From: Paludibacteraceae bacterium
Lineage (GTDB): Bacteria > Bacteroidota > Bacteroidia > Bacteroidales > Paludibacteraceae
Direction: 5' to 3'
Length of the DNA stretch: 64,000 nucleotides
Assembly: GCA_017467185.1 (NCBI GenBank)
Contig: JAFTSS010000083.1
Location: forward strand, 1 to 64,000
Of this stretch, positions 49,716-59,452 are shown piece after piece. The notes below the pieces were generated by a model. That model did no database searches. It saw nothing but the letters and a program-made list of their open reading frames with translations, and was not told the DNA's origin. The position numbers and the translations under genes are program-made. How positions within the stretch are numbered: position 1 is the first letter of the stretch; each line of letters begins with the position of its first letter.

Positions 49716-51839
49716 TTATTTATAATTTATGTTTAAGTGGTACATTATGAATGCAAACATATCTGCTGTTTCTTCGATTTGTTTGCTTATAGGTTTGCCA
49801 GCACCATGTCCAGCATTTGTTTCAATGCGAATGAGTTTAGGTGCGTTGCCTGTATTTGAGGCTTGTAGTGTAGCGGCATATTTGAATGAGTGAGCAGGAA
49901 CAACACGGTCGTCGTGGTCGGCTGTAGTAATTAGAATTGCTGGGTATGGGGTGCCGTCGTTTTTGATATTGTGGATAGGTGAGTAGTTGAGTAGATAGCG
50001 GAACATTTCTTCGCTTTCTTCGCTTGTGCCGTAGTCGGGAGCCCAGTTCCAACCGATGGTGAATTTGTGGTATTTAAGCATATCCATTACTCCGACTTGA
50101 GGTATGGCAACGGTGTAGAGGTCAGGACGTTGATTGACAACTGCGCCTACAAGGAGGCCACCATTAGAGCCACCCATGATGGCAATTTTGCCGATAGATG
50201 TGTAGTTTTGTTCTATCATATATTCAGCAGCCGCAATGAAGTCGTCGAATACGTTTTGTTTTTGCATTTTGGTGCCGGCGAGGTGCCAATCTTCGCCATA
50301 TTCGCCACCACCACGGAGGTTGACAACGGCGTAGATACCACCATTTTCGATGAATGGGATGCGAGAAGTAGAGAATGAAGGGGTGAGGCTGATGTTGAAA
50401 CCGCCATAACCATATAGAAGGACAGGGTTGTTGCCATCTTTGACAATGTCTTTGCGATGGATTAGGAATACTGGGATTTTTGTGCCGTCTTTAGACGCAA
50501 AGAATTGTTGGTCAACGGCATAGTCTTCTGGATTGAATTTGAGTTCAGGAGCGAGATAGAGTGTAGATTCGTTAGTTTTTATGTCGTAGCGGTAGATGCT
50601 TGTAGGTGTGATGTAAGAAGAGAAAGAGTAGAATATTTCGTCGTCGTCTTTGCTTCCAGTGAAACCAACGCTACCAAGAGTAGGGAGTTTGACCTCTTGG
50701 ATTCGGTTGCCGTTGTAGTCATAAACGTAGGCATGGTCAGAGGCGTCTTCGGTGTAAGTGACGATGAAGTGACCAGCGATAGCTTCGCATCCGTTAAGAG
50801 TGTTTTCGTTTTCAGGTATTACATCCTCCCAATATTCGCGGCTTGGGTTGTTGATGTGGGTGCGCATAATTTTGTATTTAGGCGCATTGTCGTTAGTGAA
50901 GAAGTAGAGATAGTCGCCTATTTTCTCGATGAAATATTGTTCGTATTCGTCGTTGTTGGCGATGAGGGTGAAATCGTTTTTGGTAGATTTTAAGTTTTTG
51001 AAGAATAGACGATTGCCATTGTGTGCACCAGATTCGTAGATGAACATTATCTCTTCGTCGTCGCTTACAGAACATGAGTAGAAACGGCGAGGGTACTCGG
51101 GATTTTGATATATTAGAAGATCTTCGTTTTGAGGAGTACCAAGGCGGTGGTAGTAGATTTTGTGGTTTTCGTTGACGTTAGAAAACTCTTTCCCTTCGAC
51201 AGGTGCGTCGTATGCGCTGTAGTAGAAACCGTTGCCATGCCATTGTATGCCAGTGAATTTAGCCCAGAGGATGTGGTCGTTGAGATGTTGGCGAGTTTCG
51301 AGGTCGATTACGAAAATTTCTTTCCAGTCGCTACCTTTGCGAGAAATGGTGTAGCCCAAATAGCGTCCGTCGTTGGAAAAACTGATTTTGTCGAGTGCAA
51401 CAGTGCCATCGTTAGATAGTGTGTTTGGGTCGAGAAGTACTTCGGGGGTGGCATCTAATGTTTCCTTAGTGTAAAGAACGCTTTGATTTTGAAGTCCGTC
51501 GTTTTTGAAAAAATAGTATTTGCCATGTTTTTTGCTTGGAGTGCCGATTTTTTCGTAATTGATGAGTTCGGTCAAGCGTTGATTGAGTTTTTGGCGGAAA
51601 GGGATTTGAGATAAGTGGTTAAAGGTGATTTCGTTTTCGGCTTTTACCCATGTAGCCACTTCGGCAGTAGTGTCGTTTTCCATCCAAGAATAAGGGTCGT
51701 GGATTTCAGTGCCAAAATAGGTGTCGATGGTGGTGGCTTTGCGAGCTTCGGGGTACGCAATAGTTTGTTTGTTGTTAGTGCAACATGATAAGCCTAAGGT
51801 TGTTGCAATCATGGCGATGAATAGTTTGTTTGTTTTCAT
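49716..51839 (-). CDS. Prolyl oligopeptidase family serine peptidase (S9), lipoprotein
   Basis: A 707-residue exported peptidase. Signal peptide with lipobox LGLSC. N-terminal beta-propeller (about 30-440) and C-terminal alpha/beta-hydrolase domain with nucleophile GGSNGG near residue 556, Asp in TTADHDDRVVP and His in TNAGHGAGKP. It cleaves short peptides after proline in the periplasm or at the cell surface. A 6-unit heptamer array (51842-51883) lies 2 bp upstream of the start codon. Confidence 0.94.
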   Translation of the reverse strand: MKTNKLFIAMIATTLGLSCCTNNKQTIAYPEARKATTIDTYFGTEIHDPYSWMENDTTAEVATWVKAENEITFNHLSQIPFRQKLNQRLTELINYEKIGTPSKKHGKYYFFKNDGLQNQSVLYTKETLDATPEVLLDPNTLSNDGTVALDKISFSNDGRYLGYTISRKGSDWKEIFVIDLETRQHLNDHILWAKFTGIQWHGNGFYYSAYDAPVEGKEFSNVNENHKIYYHRLGTPQNEDLLIYQNPEYPRRFYSCSVSDDEEIMFIYESGAHNGNRLFFKNLKSTKNDFTLIANNDEYEQYFIEKIGDYLYFFTNDNAPKYKIMRTHINNPSREYWEDVIPENENTLNGCEAIAGHFIVTYTEDASDHAYVYDYNGNRIQEVKLPTLGSVGFTGSKDDDEIFYSFSSYITPTSIYRYDIKTNESTLYLAPELKFNPEDYAVDQQFFASKDGTKIPVFLIHRKDIVKDGNNPVLLYGYGGFNISLTPSFSTSRIPFIENGGIYAVVNLRGGGEYGEDWHLAGTKMQKQNVFDDFIAAAEYMIEQNYTSIGKIAIMGGSNGGLLVGAVVNQRPDLYTVAIPQVGVMDMLKYHKFTIGWNWAPDYGTSEESEEMFRYLLNYSPIHNIKNDGTPYPAILITTADHDDRVVPAHSFKYAATLQASNTGNAPKLIRIETNAGHGAGKPISKQIEETADMFAFIMYHLNINYK

Positions 51840-52395
51840 ATTTTAAGATTTAAGATGTGAGACGCGAGATATGAGATTTTAAATTGGTGCGTTGTGTTTA
51901 ATTGTATGCAAAGATACAAAAAAGTTTATATAAGAGGGTAGTGTTTATGATTTTTTGTGTTTGTGGTGAATGTTTTTGACTAAATTTATGAAGAATTATG
52001 GTGAAAATGTGAAGATTGGGTATTTTGTATGGGTTAATTTTTATTAAAAATACAATAGATTGTTGGGGGTGTTGAAAAAATGTGTTTTTAGAGTGTATTT
52101 CTATATGTTTATGGGATTTTACACCACTTATTTGTATTATGGAGTTAATTGATTGTTATATAGTGTTTTATGTTGTTGTTTTGTGTTGTGTGGGTAAATG
52201 GCTTAAGTAGTTGATAATTAGTGTTAATAACTTGTTAATAACTTTTTAGGTGGGGAATAGTGGGGAATTGAAATATTTTTCGTAACTTTACATCGTAATT
52301 AAAAAAGTTTGGAGTTGAGAGTTTGGAGTTTAGAGTTTGGTGATGATTTGTGTGGTGTAAATAATTGATAATTAACGATAATTGATATATGAATT
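51840..52395. other. Divergent promoter region between the S9 peptidase and mraZ
   Basis: Holds the TTTAAGA/TGTGAGA/TATGAGA array (51842-51883), a minus-strand TATCTTTG box at 51909-51916, a TTAATAACTTGTTAATAAC direct repeat near 52225, and a GAGTTTG/GAGTTTA array at 52311-52340. A TAACTTTA box near 52282 may be the mraZ promoter. No gene supported. Confidence 0.5.
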
Positions 52396-52842
52396 ATGAA
52401 GACATTTCTTGGTAAAATAGAAGCGAAGATAGATGTGAAGGGGCGTGTATTTGTGCCATCTGTCTTCCGAAAAGTGTTCTCGGAGGAGGATAGGGAGCGT
52501 ATTGTGGTGCGTATGGAGGCTGATGAAAAGTATCTTGTGGTTTATCCTGAGAGTGTTTGGAATAAACAAGTTTTGGATTTACAGTCGAAATTGAATGAAT
52601 GGGATCCGGAGGATCAGATGTTGTTGATGCAGTTTGTGGGTGATGCTGAGATGTTGGAGTTTGATGCGCAAGGGCGTGTGTTGTTGCCTAAAAGATTGCA
52701 AGTGCGATTAGGTGGAGATAGTGAGTTGATTTTTGTGGGTATGGTTGATAGATTTGCGTTGTGGAGCAAGTCTATGTATGAAGAGAAGTTTGCAATGAAA
52801 GAGACGTTGAGTGAGAGATTGAAGATGTTGGGAAGTAAATGA
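52396..52842 (+). CDS. mraZ: MraZ, division/cell-wall cluster regulator
   Basis: A 148-residue protein with two AbrB-like halves (GKIEAKIDVKGRVFVPSVFRK, then EFDAQGRVLLPKRLQVRLG). MraZ binds repeats in front of its own operon and represses it. First gene of the dcw cluster. The ATG sits in an ATGAATT-like repeat context. Confidence 0.95.
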   Translation: MKTFLGKIEAKIDVKGRVFVPSVFRKVFSEEDRERIVVRMEADEKYLVVYPESVWNKQVLDLQSKLNEWDPEDQMLLMQFVGDAEMLEFDAQGRVLLPKRLQVRLGGDSELIFVGMVDRFALWSKSMYEEKFAMKETLSERLKMLGSK

Positions 52843-52928
52843 GGAATTAGGAATTAGGAATGAGGAGTGAGGAATGTGTAATTGTTTATTGTCTAATTAA
52901 TTATGAATTGTGAATTATGAATTGTGAA
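52843..52928 (+). repeat. Heptamer array joining mraZ and rsmH, including the rsmH start codon
   Basis: Starts at the mraZ stop codon with GGAATTA/GGAATGA units, passes through GTAATTG/TTTATTG, and ends in TTATGAA/TTGTGAA units, one of which supplies the rsmH ATG (52917). Confidence 0.85.
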
Positions 52929-53831
52929 TTAAATACATATCATGTTCCGGTTATGTTGTCGGAGTGTTTGGATGGTTTGAATATTAAACCTGATGGGATT
53001 TATGTTGATTTGACTTTTGGTGGGGGCGGGCATTCGCGTGCAATATTGGAGCGTTTGGGTGAGAATGGGCATTTGTATTCGTTTGATCAGGATTTGGATG
53101 CGATGAAGAATGCTTTTGATGATAAGCGTTTTGTGTTTGTGAGAAGTAATTTCAGATACTTGAAAAACTTTTTGAAATATTATGGTGTTGAGAAAGTAGA
53201 TGGTATATTGGCTGATTTGGGAGTTAGTTCGCATCACTTGGATGATGAGACTCGTGGGTTTTCGTTTCGTTTTGAGGGTCAGTTAGATATGAGGATGAAT
53301 ACGGCGGCAGGTAAAACGGCGGCAGACGTGTTGAACGAATATAGTGAAGAGGAATTGGCGAATGTGTTTTATTTTTATGGTGAGTTGCAACAGAGCAGGA
53401 AATTGGCTAAAGCGATAGTGAAGGCGAGAGGTGAGGCGGAGTTTGATGATATTGCTCGATTTATGGAAGTGGTAAAACCATTTTTTAAGCACGAACGAGA
53501 GAAGAAAGATTTGGCAAAGGTGTTTCAGGCGTTGAGAATAGAGGTGAATAGAGAGATGGATGTGTTGAAGGAGATGTTGACGCAAGTGCCAGAGGTGTTG
53601 GCTGAAGAAGGGCGATTGGTGGTGATGACGTATCATTCGTTGGAGGATAGATTAGTGAAGAACTTTATAAAAACAGGTAATTGTGAGGGTAAGCAGGAGA
53701 AAGATTTTTACGGAAGGGTGATTGCTCCGATGCAGGCGGTGAATAATAAGGTGATAGTGGCGTCGGAAGAAGAGGTAGAGAGAAATCCGCGAGCGAGATC
53801 GGCGAAGCTTAGGATAGGGAGTAAGGCGTAA
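52917..53831 (+). CDS. rsmH: 16S rRNA (cytosine-1402-N4)-methyltransferase RsmH
   Basis: A 304-residue methyltransferase: YHVPVMLSECLDGL, DLTFGGGGHSRAIL (SAM motif), GILADLGVSSHHLDDETRGFSF, YHSLEDRLVKNF and NPRARSAKLRI. The start codon and first codons (MNCELN) and the last ones (GSKA) are read from heptamer arrays: the stop TAA at 53829-53831 is part of a GGCGTAA unit. It methylates C1402 of 16S rRNA in the small subunit. Confidence 0.95.
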   Translation: MNCELNTYHVPVMLSECLDGLNIKPDGIYVDLTFGGGGHSRAILERLGENGHLYSFDQDLDAMKNAFDDKRFVFVRSNFRYLKNFLKYYGVEKVDGILADLGVSSHHLDDETRGFSFRFEGQLDMRMNTAAGKTAADVLNEYSEEELANVFYFYGELQQSRKLAKAIVKARGEAEFDDIARFMEVVKPFFKHEREKKDLAKVFQALRIEVNREMDVLKEMLTQVPEVLAEEGRLVVMTYHSLEDRLVKNFIKTGNCEGKQEKDFYGRVIAPMQAVNNKVIVASEEEVERNPRARSAKLRIGSKA

Positions 53832-53908
53832 GGAATAAGGAATAGGGAATAAGGAATAGGGAATAAGGAATAAGGGATAAGGAATAGGGAGTAAGGAGTA
53901 AGGGGTTA
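53812..53908 (+). repeat. 13-unit GGAATAA/GGAATAG array at the rsmH 3' end
   Basis: Thirteen units in phase, nearly all of the form GGRRTAR, beginning inside the last codons of rsmH. A TCGGACTAGTCAGATAAG piece related to the murG insert follows. Confidence 0.9.
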
Positions 53909-53963
53909 TCGGACTAGTCAGATAAGTTAGATACTCAATTTTTCAACTTTTTAATGTAATAAC

Positions 53964-54359
53964 GTGAATCTATTTAAATTTAGACAAAAACAAAAAAAAG
54001 AGCAATCGAAGCCTACGATTATAGACTCGAATGATGATAAATCCAGTGTGATTACATTGGTGAGGGAGTTTATTGCAGGTGATGTATTTTTGAAGGAGGC
54101 GGTGCAAAAGCAATTTTTATATGTATTGTTGTTGGTCGTTTTGTCGTTGGTTTATATCAATAATAGATTCCTGTATGAACGTCAGTTGCGGGAGATTGCA
54201 AGTTTGAGAAATGAAGTGGTGGATTTGCGTTATAGATCGCTCACTATATCGAAAGAGGTGAAGCAGGCGGGGCGTCGCACGATGATAATAGAAGCGTTGA
54301 AGTCGCATGGAAGTGATTTGGAAGAGGCTACAAAACCTATTATAATAATTGAGAATTAA
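53964..54359 (+). CDS. ftsL: FtsL-like division protein
   Basis: A 131-residue bitopic protein with a basic cytoplasmic N terminus, one membrane helix (FLYVLLLVVLSLVYI) and a coiled coil (ERQLREIASLRNEVVDLRYRSL). It starts at GTG, since no ATG fits. Position between rsmH and ftsI is that of ftsL, a divisome scaffold partner of FtsB/FtsQ. Confidence 0.85.
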   Translation: MNLFKFRQKQKKEQSKPTIIDSNDDKSSVITLVREFIAGDVFLKEAVQKQFLYVLLLVVLSLVYINNRFLYERQLREIASLRNEVVDLRYRSLTISKEVKQAGRRTMIIEALKSHGSDLEEATKPIIIIEN

Positions 54360-54364
54360 GAGAT

Positions 54365-56485
54365 ATGGCATTAAGAAAATCTATAGTAAACCGTTTCACA
54401 ATTGTGTATATTGTGGTGGCAATGCTTTTTTTTGTGGCAGTGCTACAGATGTTGCGTGTAATGACGGTTGATCGGGCTGATTGGTTGGCGGAAGCAGCGA
54501 AATTGGAACGCAAAGATAGAGTGGAGATACCAGAGAGGGGGAATATGTATGATGCTGATGGTAATTTGATTACAGCAACTATACCTTATTATTCATTATA
54601 TATGGATTTGGGTGTAGATGCGTATACGACATCAAAAGGACAAAAACGTTATCAAGAGAATATAGATTCGTTGTGTATTTGTTTGTCGCAAAAATTTGGA
54701 GATAAGTCGCCACAAGAGTATCGTCGCATGATAGATGCTGCTTTTGTTAAGGGAAATAGACGATTGAGATTGTATCCTAAAAAGGTGTCGTATATCGATT
54801 TAATGGAAATTAAGACATTTCCGTTGTTTAGAGCAGGAAAGTATAAGAGTGGTTTTTTTGCTGAGGAGTTTTCGAATAGAGAAAATTTGTATGGGTCGTT
54901 GGCAAATCGTACGATAGGTGATATTTATGGTAGTGGCGGACGTGGTCAGTATGGTTTGGAGTTGGCATATGATTCGTTATTGGCAGGAGAGCCAGGTTTG
55001 TCGAAAGGACATTTGGTGGGTACAGATAAATGGGTGTTTGTCGAAGAGAAGGCATCGAAACGTGGAGCAGATATCTATACAACAATAGATATTGAGATGC
55101 AAGATATAGCAGAAACAGTGTTGCGTGAGAAATTGGATGTTATCAAGGCTAAAAATGCTTGCTTGGTGTTGATGGAGGTGAAAACAGGTGAGATTAAGGC
55201 GATGGTGAATTTGCAACGATGTGGAGATGGTAGTTATACAGAAGGGTGGAATATGGCTGTGGCGGATTTGTCGGAACCGGGTTCAACGTTTAAGACTATG
55301 AGTTTGATGGTGGCATTAGACCATAATGTTTGCGATACAGCCGATACGTTTAATATAAATAATGGTGTGTGGATGTTTCATAAAAGTAGGATGACTGACC
55401 ATAACTGGCGTAAGGGTGGGTATGATACTTTGTCGGTAGCTGGAATTTTGGCACAATCGAGTAATGTGGGTGTGAGTAGAATTATAGATGAGCATTATAA
55501 AAACGACCCAATGAAATTTATTGATGCAGTGAAAGCTACAGGTTTTGCCGATAAATTGGAATTGGGAATACCAGGTACAGCAGCACCAACAATACCAACG
55601 CCTAAAAGTAAGAGTTGGAGTGGTGTAACGTTGCCTTGGATGTCAATTGGTTATACCGTACAAGTACCACCTATTTATACATTGAATTTCTATAATGCAA
55701 TAGCCAATGGCGGTAAAATGATGCGTCCTTATCTCGTAAAAGAGATACGTCGTGATGGACATTTGGTGTTGAAAAATAGTCCAGAAGTCGTAAAATCAAG
55801 TATTTGTAAATCATCGACATTAAAGAAGGTGCAAGGGATGTTGGAGGGTGTGATTGAGTATGGTACGGCTAAATCAAATAAATCGGAAGAGTTTGCTATT
55901 GCAGGTAAAACAGGTACTGCCCAATTGGGTTATGGTAAGGGTGGTGTAACAAAACACCAAGTGAGCTTTTGTGGTTATTTCCCAGCTGATGAACCAATGT
56001 ATTCTTGTATAGTGGTAGTGAAAGAGCCACAAATGAATCCTGCTGCAGCCTTTATGTGTGGCGATGTATTCAAAAAAGTGGCAGAGCGTATTTATGCGCA
56101 AGAGCGAGAAAAAGATATTGACGATTTAGTGCGTTGGGAAGGTGATTCGATTCATCCATACAATTTGCCAAGAGTGAAAGCAGGTTCGAGAGAGTTGGTT
56201 GAGGAGGCAATGGATGAGTTAGATTTAGATTATCAAAAAGATAAATCAGATTGGATTTCATTGTCGAAATCTACCGAATATAACGAATTAGTGGTTGATG
56301 CGCGTCCTGTATTGACTAATCTAGTACCAAATGTTGTGGGTATGGGTGCTGCTGATGCTGTTTATTTGTTAGAAAGTTGTGGAATGCACGTGCAATTATA
56401 TGGTAAAGGACGTGTAGTGCGTCAGTCAATCATGAACGGACAGAATATAGTAAAAGGTTCGACTATTACATTAACACTTAGATGA
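54365..56485 (+). CDS. ftsI: Division-type penicillin-binding protein with PASTA domain
   Basis: A 706-residue class B transpeptidase. One N-terminal membrane helix, dimerization domain, active-site STFK (near residue 307), SSN and KTGTA (near 515), then a C-terminal PASTA domain (LVPNVVGMGAADAVYLLES). It cross-links septal peptidoglycan on the outer face of the inner membrane. Starts 5 bp after ftsL. Confidence 0.95.
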   Translation: MALRKSIVNRFTIVYIVVAMLFFVAVLQMLRVMTVDRADWLAEAAKLERKDRVEIPERGNMYDADGNLITATIPYYSLYMDLGVDAYTTSKGQKRYQENIDSLCICLSQKFGDKSPQEYRRMIDAAFVKGNRRLRLYPKKVSYIDLMEIKTFPLFRAGKYKSGFFAEEFSNRENLYGSLANRTIGDIYGSGGRGQYGLELAYDSLLAGEPGLSKGHLVGTDKWVFVEEKASKRGADIYTTIDIEMQDIAETVLREKLDVIKAKNACLVLMEVKTGEIKAMVNLQRCGDGSYTEGWNMAVADLSEPGSTFKTMSLMVALDHNVCDTADTFNINNGVWMFHKSRMTDHNWRKGGYDTLSVAGILAQSSNVGVSRIIDEHYKNDPMKFIDAVKATGFADKLELGIPGTAAPTIPTPKSKSWSGVTLPWMSIGYTVQVPPIYTLNFYNAIANGGKMMRPYLVKEIRRDGHLVLKNSPEVVKSSICKSSTLKKVQGMLEGVIEYGTAKSNKSEEFAIAGKTGTAQLGYGKGGVTKHQVSFCGYFPADEPMYSCIVVVKEPQMNPAAAFMCGDVFKKVAERIYAQEREKDIDDLVRWEGDSIHPYNLPRVKAGSRELVEEAMDELDLDYQKDKSDWISLSKSTEYNELVVDARPVLTNLVPNVVGMGAADAVYLLESCGMHVQLYGKGRVVRQSIMNGQNIVKGSTITLTLR

Positions 56486-56547
56486 TATAATGAGGACTTA
56501 GGAATGGGGAATGAGGAATTTTCGTTAATAACTAAACATTAAATAAA

Positions 56548-56811
56548 ATGTTGCTTTCTGAAATTGTTAAAGGAGTAGAATTGGTAGAGCCAATATCTGC
56601 TGACATCGAGATTAAAAATATCGAGTTTGACTCACGCAAAGTGGGTGTAGGCAGTATGTTTGTTGCCACTCGTGGCACAGCTGTTGATGGTCACGATTTT
56701 ATAGCTAAGGCAATTGAGGCTGGTGCTGTTGCTGTTGTGTGTGAAGAGTTTGATAATGCACAATGCACAATGAACAATGCACAATGCAAAATTCACAATC
56801 GGTTTAATTAA
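56548..56811 (+). CDS. murE: MurE, N-terminal domain fragment (gene split by a heptamer array)
   Basis: 87 residues: the UDP-MurNAc-binding domain of MurE ([35 protein letters not shown] and [20 protein letters not shown]). After CEE the reading runs into a repeat array (translated [15 protein letters not shown]) and stops at 56809. The rest of MurE follows in another frame. MurE is normally one chain and essential. Confidence 0.85.
   Translation: MLLSEIVKGVELVEPISADIEIKNIEFDSRKVGVGSMFVATRGTAVDGHDFIAKAIEAGAVAVVCEEFDNAQCTMNNAQCKIHNRFN
56755..56805 (+). repeat. Heptamer array interrupting murE
   Basis: About six units of TGCACAA/TGAACAA/TGCAAAA/TTCACAA type. The same unit (complement TTGTGCA) occurs upstream of tRNA-Glu and the gate-domain gene. 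The region after the array has stops in two frames. Confidence 0.85.
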
Positions 56812-56816
56812 GTAAT

Positions 56817-58031
56817 GTGTTGATTGTGAGGGTGAAAGACAGCGCAGAAGCGTTAGGTCGTATGGCAAGCAATTTCTATGGTCGTCCTTCAGAGCAGTTG
56901 ACTTTAGTCGGAGTTACAGGCACTAATGGTAAAACTACAATTGCCACATTATTATATCAACTTCACCGCGCATTAGGTTATAAAGTGGGTTTGTTGTCAA
57001 CTGTATGTAATTATGTGGACGACAAAGCAATAGAGTCAACTCACACGACACCTGATGCATTGGCATTGAATGCTTTGTTGGCAGAAATGGTCGAAGCTGG
57101 ATGCCAATATGCATTTATGGAAGTTAGTTCTCACTCTGTAGATCAACGTCGTATAGCAGGATTGAAATTTGCAGGGGCTATTTTCACTAACCTAACACGC
57201 GACCATATCGACTATCACAAGACATTCGATAACTATTTGAAAGCCAAAAAACGTTTCTTTGACGAATTGCCTAAAGGCGCATTTGCAATAGTTAACGTTG
57301 ATGATAAAAATGGCATGGTAATGTTGCAAAATACTCGTGCCGACAAAAAAACATACAGCGTGCGCAGTTTAGCCGATTTCACAGCTCGCATCTTAGAAGC
57401 CTCGTTCGATGGTATGTTGCTCAACGTTTGCAATCGCGAAGTGTTTATGCCATTTGTCGGACGTTTCAACGCCTATAATCTTCTTGCCGTATATGGTGCA
57501 GCTGTATTGTTAGGTGCTGACGCAGAGGAGGTTTTGCGTATATTATCAATGGCGAAAGCCGTATCGGGCCGATTTGAATCAATTAAAATGCAAAAAGGCT
57601 TCACAGCCATAGTTGATTACGCACACACACCTGACGCCCTCACAAACGTGATAGATACAATCAACGAAATTCGCAATGGTGCAGGCAAACTCATCACCGT
57701 CGTAGGTTGTGGTGGCAATCGCGATAAAGGCAAACGACCAATGATGGCGCGTGAGGCAATTAAAGGTAGTGATAAAGTGATATTTACAAGCGACAATCCT
57801 CGTAAAGAAGACCCACAAGCCATCCTCGACGACATGACCGCCGAATTAGATGCCACAGAGATGCGCAACGTCTTAGTAATCGTTGATCGCCGTCAAGCCA
57901 TTCGCACGGCATGTCAGTTAGCCGATGCTGGCGACGTAGTTCTCGTAGCAGGCAAGGGACACGAAAATTATCAAATCATAGGTGACGTAAAACACCATTT
58001 CGACGACCGCGAAGTACTCTTAGAGTGTTAA
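56817..58031 (+). CDS. murE: MurE, ATPase and ligase domains (second part of split gene)
   Basis: 404 residues from a GTG five bases after the stop of the first part. It contains the P loop [44 protein letters not shown] and the DNPRKEDP motif that marks meso-diaminopimelate-adding enzymes. With the first part it makes a complete MurE, one frame apart. Re-initiation, a two-chain enzyme, an inactive gene or a sequence error are all possible. Confidence 0.88.
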   Translation: MLIVRVKDSAEALGRMASNFYGRPSEQLTLVGVTGTNGKTTIATLLYQLHRALGYKVGLLSTVCNYVDDKAIESTHTTPDALALNALLAEMVEAGCQYAFMEVSSHSVDQRRIAGLKFAGAIFTNLTRDHIDYHKTFDNYLKAKKRFFDELPKGAFAIVNVDDKNGMVMLQNTRADKKTYSVRSLADFTARILEASFDGMLLNVCNREVFMPFVGRFNAYNLLAVYGAAVLLGADAEEVLRILSMAKAVSGRFESIKMQKGFTAIVDYAHTPDALTNVIDTINEIRNGAGKLITVVGCGGNRDKGKRPMMAREAIKGSDKVIFTSDNPRKEDPQAILDDMTAELDATEMRNVLVIVDRRQAIRTACQLADAGDVVLVAGKGHENYQIIGDVKHHFDDREVLLEC

Positions 58032-58085
58032 TAATTAGATAAATTAGGCAATAAGACCAATTAGCCTAATTAGATTAAATAATTT

Positions 58086-58120
58086 AACTTTCAACTCTCA
58101 ACTTTCAACTTTCAATTTAT
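58086..58120 (+). repeat. AACTTTC/AACTCTC array before mraY
   Basis: Five in-phase units ending four bases before the mraY ATG. Confidence 0.85.
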
Positions 58121-58124
58121 ATAT

Positions 58125-59393
58125 ATGTTCTACTACTTATTTAACTATCTCGACAAAACATTCGATCTACCTGGTGCAGGTATGTTCAACTTCATCTCGT
58201 TTCGTGCAGGTTTAGCATTTATCACTGCATTGATATTTTCAACCTTAGTGGGCAAAAAAATCATTGATAAATTGCAACAACTCCAAATTGGCGAAACCAT
58301 TCGTGACCTCGACCTCGAAGGACAAATGAGCAAAAAAGGTACACCAACAATGGGAGGCATCATCATCCTACTCTCTATTTTGGTTGCCAACCTATGTTTT
58401 GGCGTTCTTCACAATGTCTATATGATATTGATGCTCATCACAACCATTTGGTTAGGAGCCTTAGGTTTTGCCGACGATTACATCAAGGTATTCAAGAAAA
58501 ACAAAGAAGGCTTGCATGGCAAATTCAAAATCGTAGGGCAAGTAGGTATTGGTCTTATCGTAGGCTTAACACTATACTTAAGCCCTGATGCAGTCATTCG
58601 CGAAAATGTGTCAACAAATTTTGATAGAGATACATATACAGAGGTAGTAGAATATAGTAGTGAAGAGATAAAATCAACAAAAACAACCATCCCATTCTTC
58701 AAAAACAACAATCTCGATTATGCCGATTTGTTTGATTGGGCAGGCGAGCACAAACAAATGTTGGGTTGGATATTTTTCGTAATCGTAACAATATTTGTCG
58801 TAACAGCAGTTTCAAATGGAGCCAATCTTACCGACGGATTAGACGGATTAGCAACCGGCACATCTGCTATACAAGGTGCAGCATTAGGCATATTAGCCTA
58901 TGTATCAAGTAACGTCAACTATGCAGGCTACCTTAATATAATGTATATTCCAGGTGCAGGCGAGTTAGTAATATTTGCCGCAGCATTCATCGGTGCAACA
59001 ATCGGTTTCCTCTGGTTCAATAGTTACCCAGCACAAGTATTCATGGGCGATACAGGCTCGTTAGCATTAGGTGGTATCATTGCAGTATTTGCAATCGCTA
59101 TACATAAAGAGTTGTTAATCCCAATCTTAAGTGGTATATTTTTGGTCGAAAGCCTTTCGGTTATCATGCAAACAGCATATTTCAAATACACTAAAAAGAA
59201 AACAGGCGTCGGTCGTCGCATATTCAAAATGGCACCATTGCACCACCACTTCCAAAAAGCAGGCAATGCAGGTATTGATGCCGTATTCCAACGCCCACTC
59301 AAACCACTTCCAGAGTCAAAAATCACAGTTCGCTTTTGGATGATAGGTATTCTACTCGCAGTTTTAACAATCATTACACTAAAAATACGATAA
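58125..59393 (+). CDS. mraY: Phospho-N-acetylmuramoyl-pentapeptide-transferase
   Basis: A 422-residue polytopic inner-membrane enzyme making lipid [32 protein letters not shown] (catalytic aspartates), [12 protein letters not shown] and [12 protein letters not shown] are conserved. It includes the extra ~60-residue periplasmic segment (about 165-225) typical of Bacteroidales MraY, which accounts for its length. Confidence 0.96.
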   Translation: MFYYLFNYLDKTFDLPGAGMFNFISFRAGLAFITALIFSTLVGKKIIDKLQQLQIGETIRDLDLEGQMSKKGTPTMGGIIILLSILVANLCFGVLHNVYMILMLITTIWLGALGFADDYIKVFKKNKEGLHGKFKIVGQVGIGLIVGLTLYLSPDAVIRENVSTNFDRDTYTEVVEYSSEEIKSTKTTIPFFKNNNLDYADLFDWAGEHKQMLGWIFFVIVTIFVVTAVSNGANLTDGLDGLATGTSAIQGAALGILAYVSSNVNYAGYLNIMYIPGAGELVIFAAAFIGATIGFLWFNSYPAQVFMGDTGSLALGGIIAVFAIAIHKELLIPILSGIFLVESLSVIMQTAYFKYTKKKTGVGRRIFKMAPLHHHFQKAGNAGIDAVFQRPLKPLPESKITVRFWMIGILLAVLTIITLKIR

Positions 59394-59424
59394 AACATAA
59401 CTGAATGTAATGAAGCATTTTTAA

Positions 59425-59452
59425 TTATGAATTATGAATTGTGAATTATGAA
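59425..59452 (+). repeat. TTATGAA/TTGTGAA array supplying the murD start codon
   Basis: Four in-phase units; the last contains the ATG of murD at 59448. Same unit type as at the rsmH start. Confidence 0.85.

Noticed and set aside
52843..53908. CRISPR-like appearance of regular repeats
   Set aside because: Units are 7 nt and tandem, without unique spacers or cas genes.
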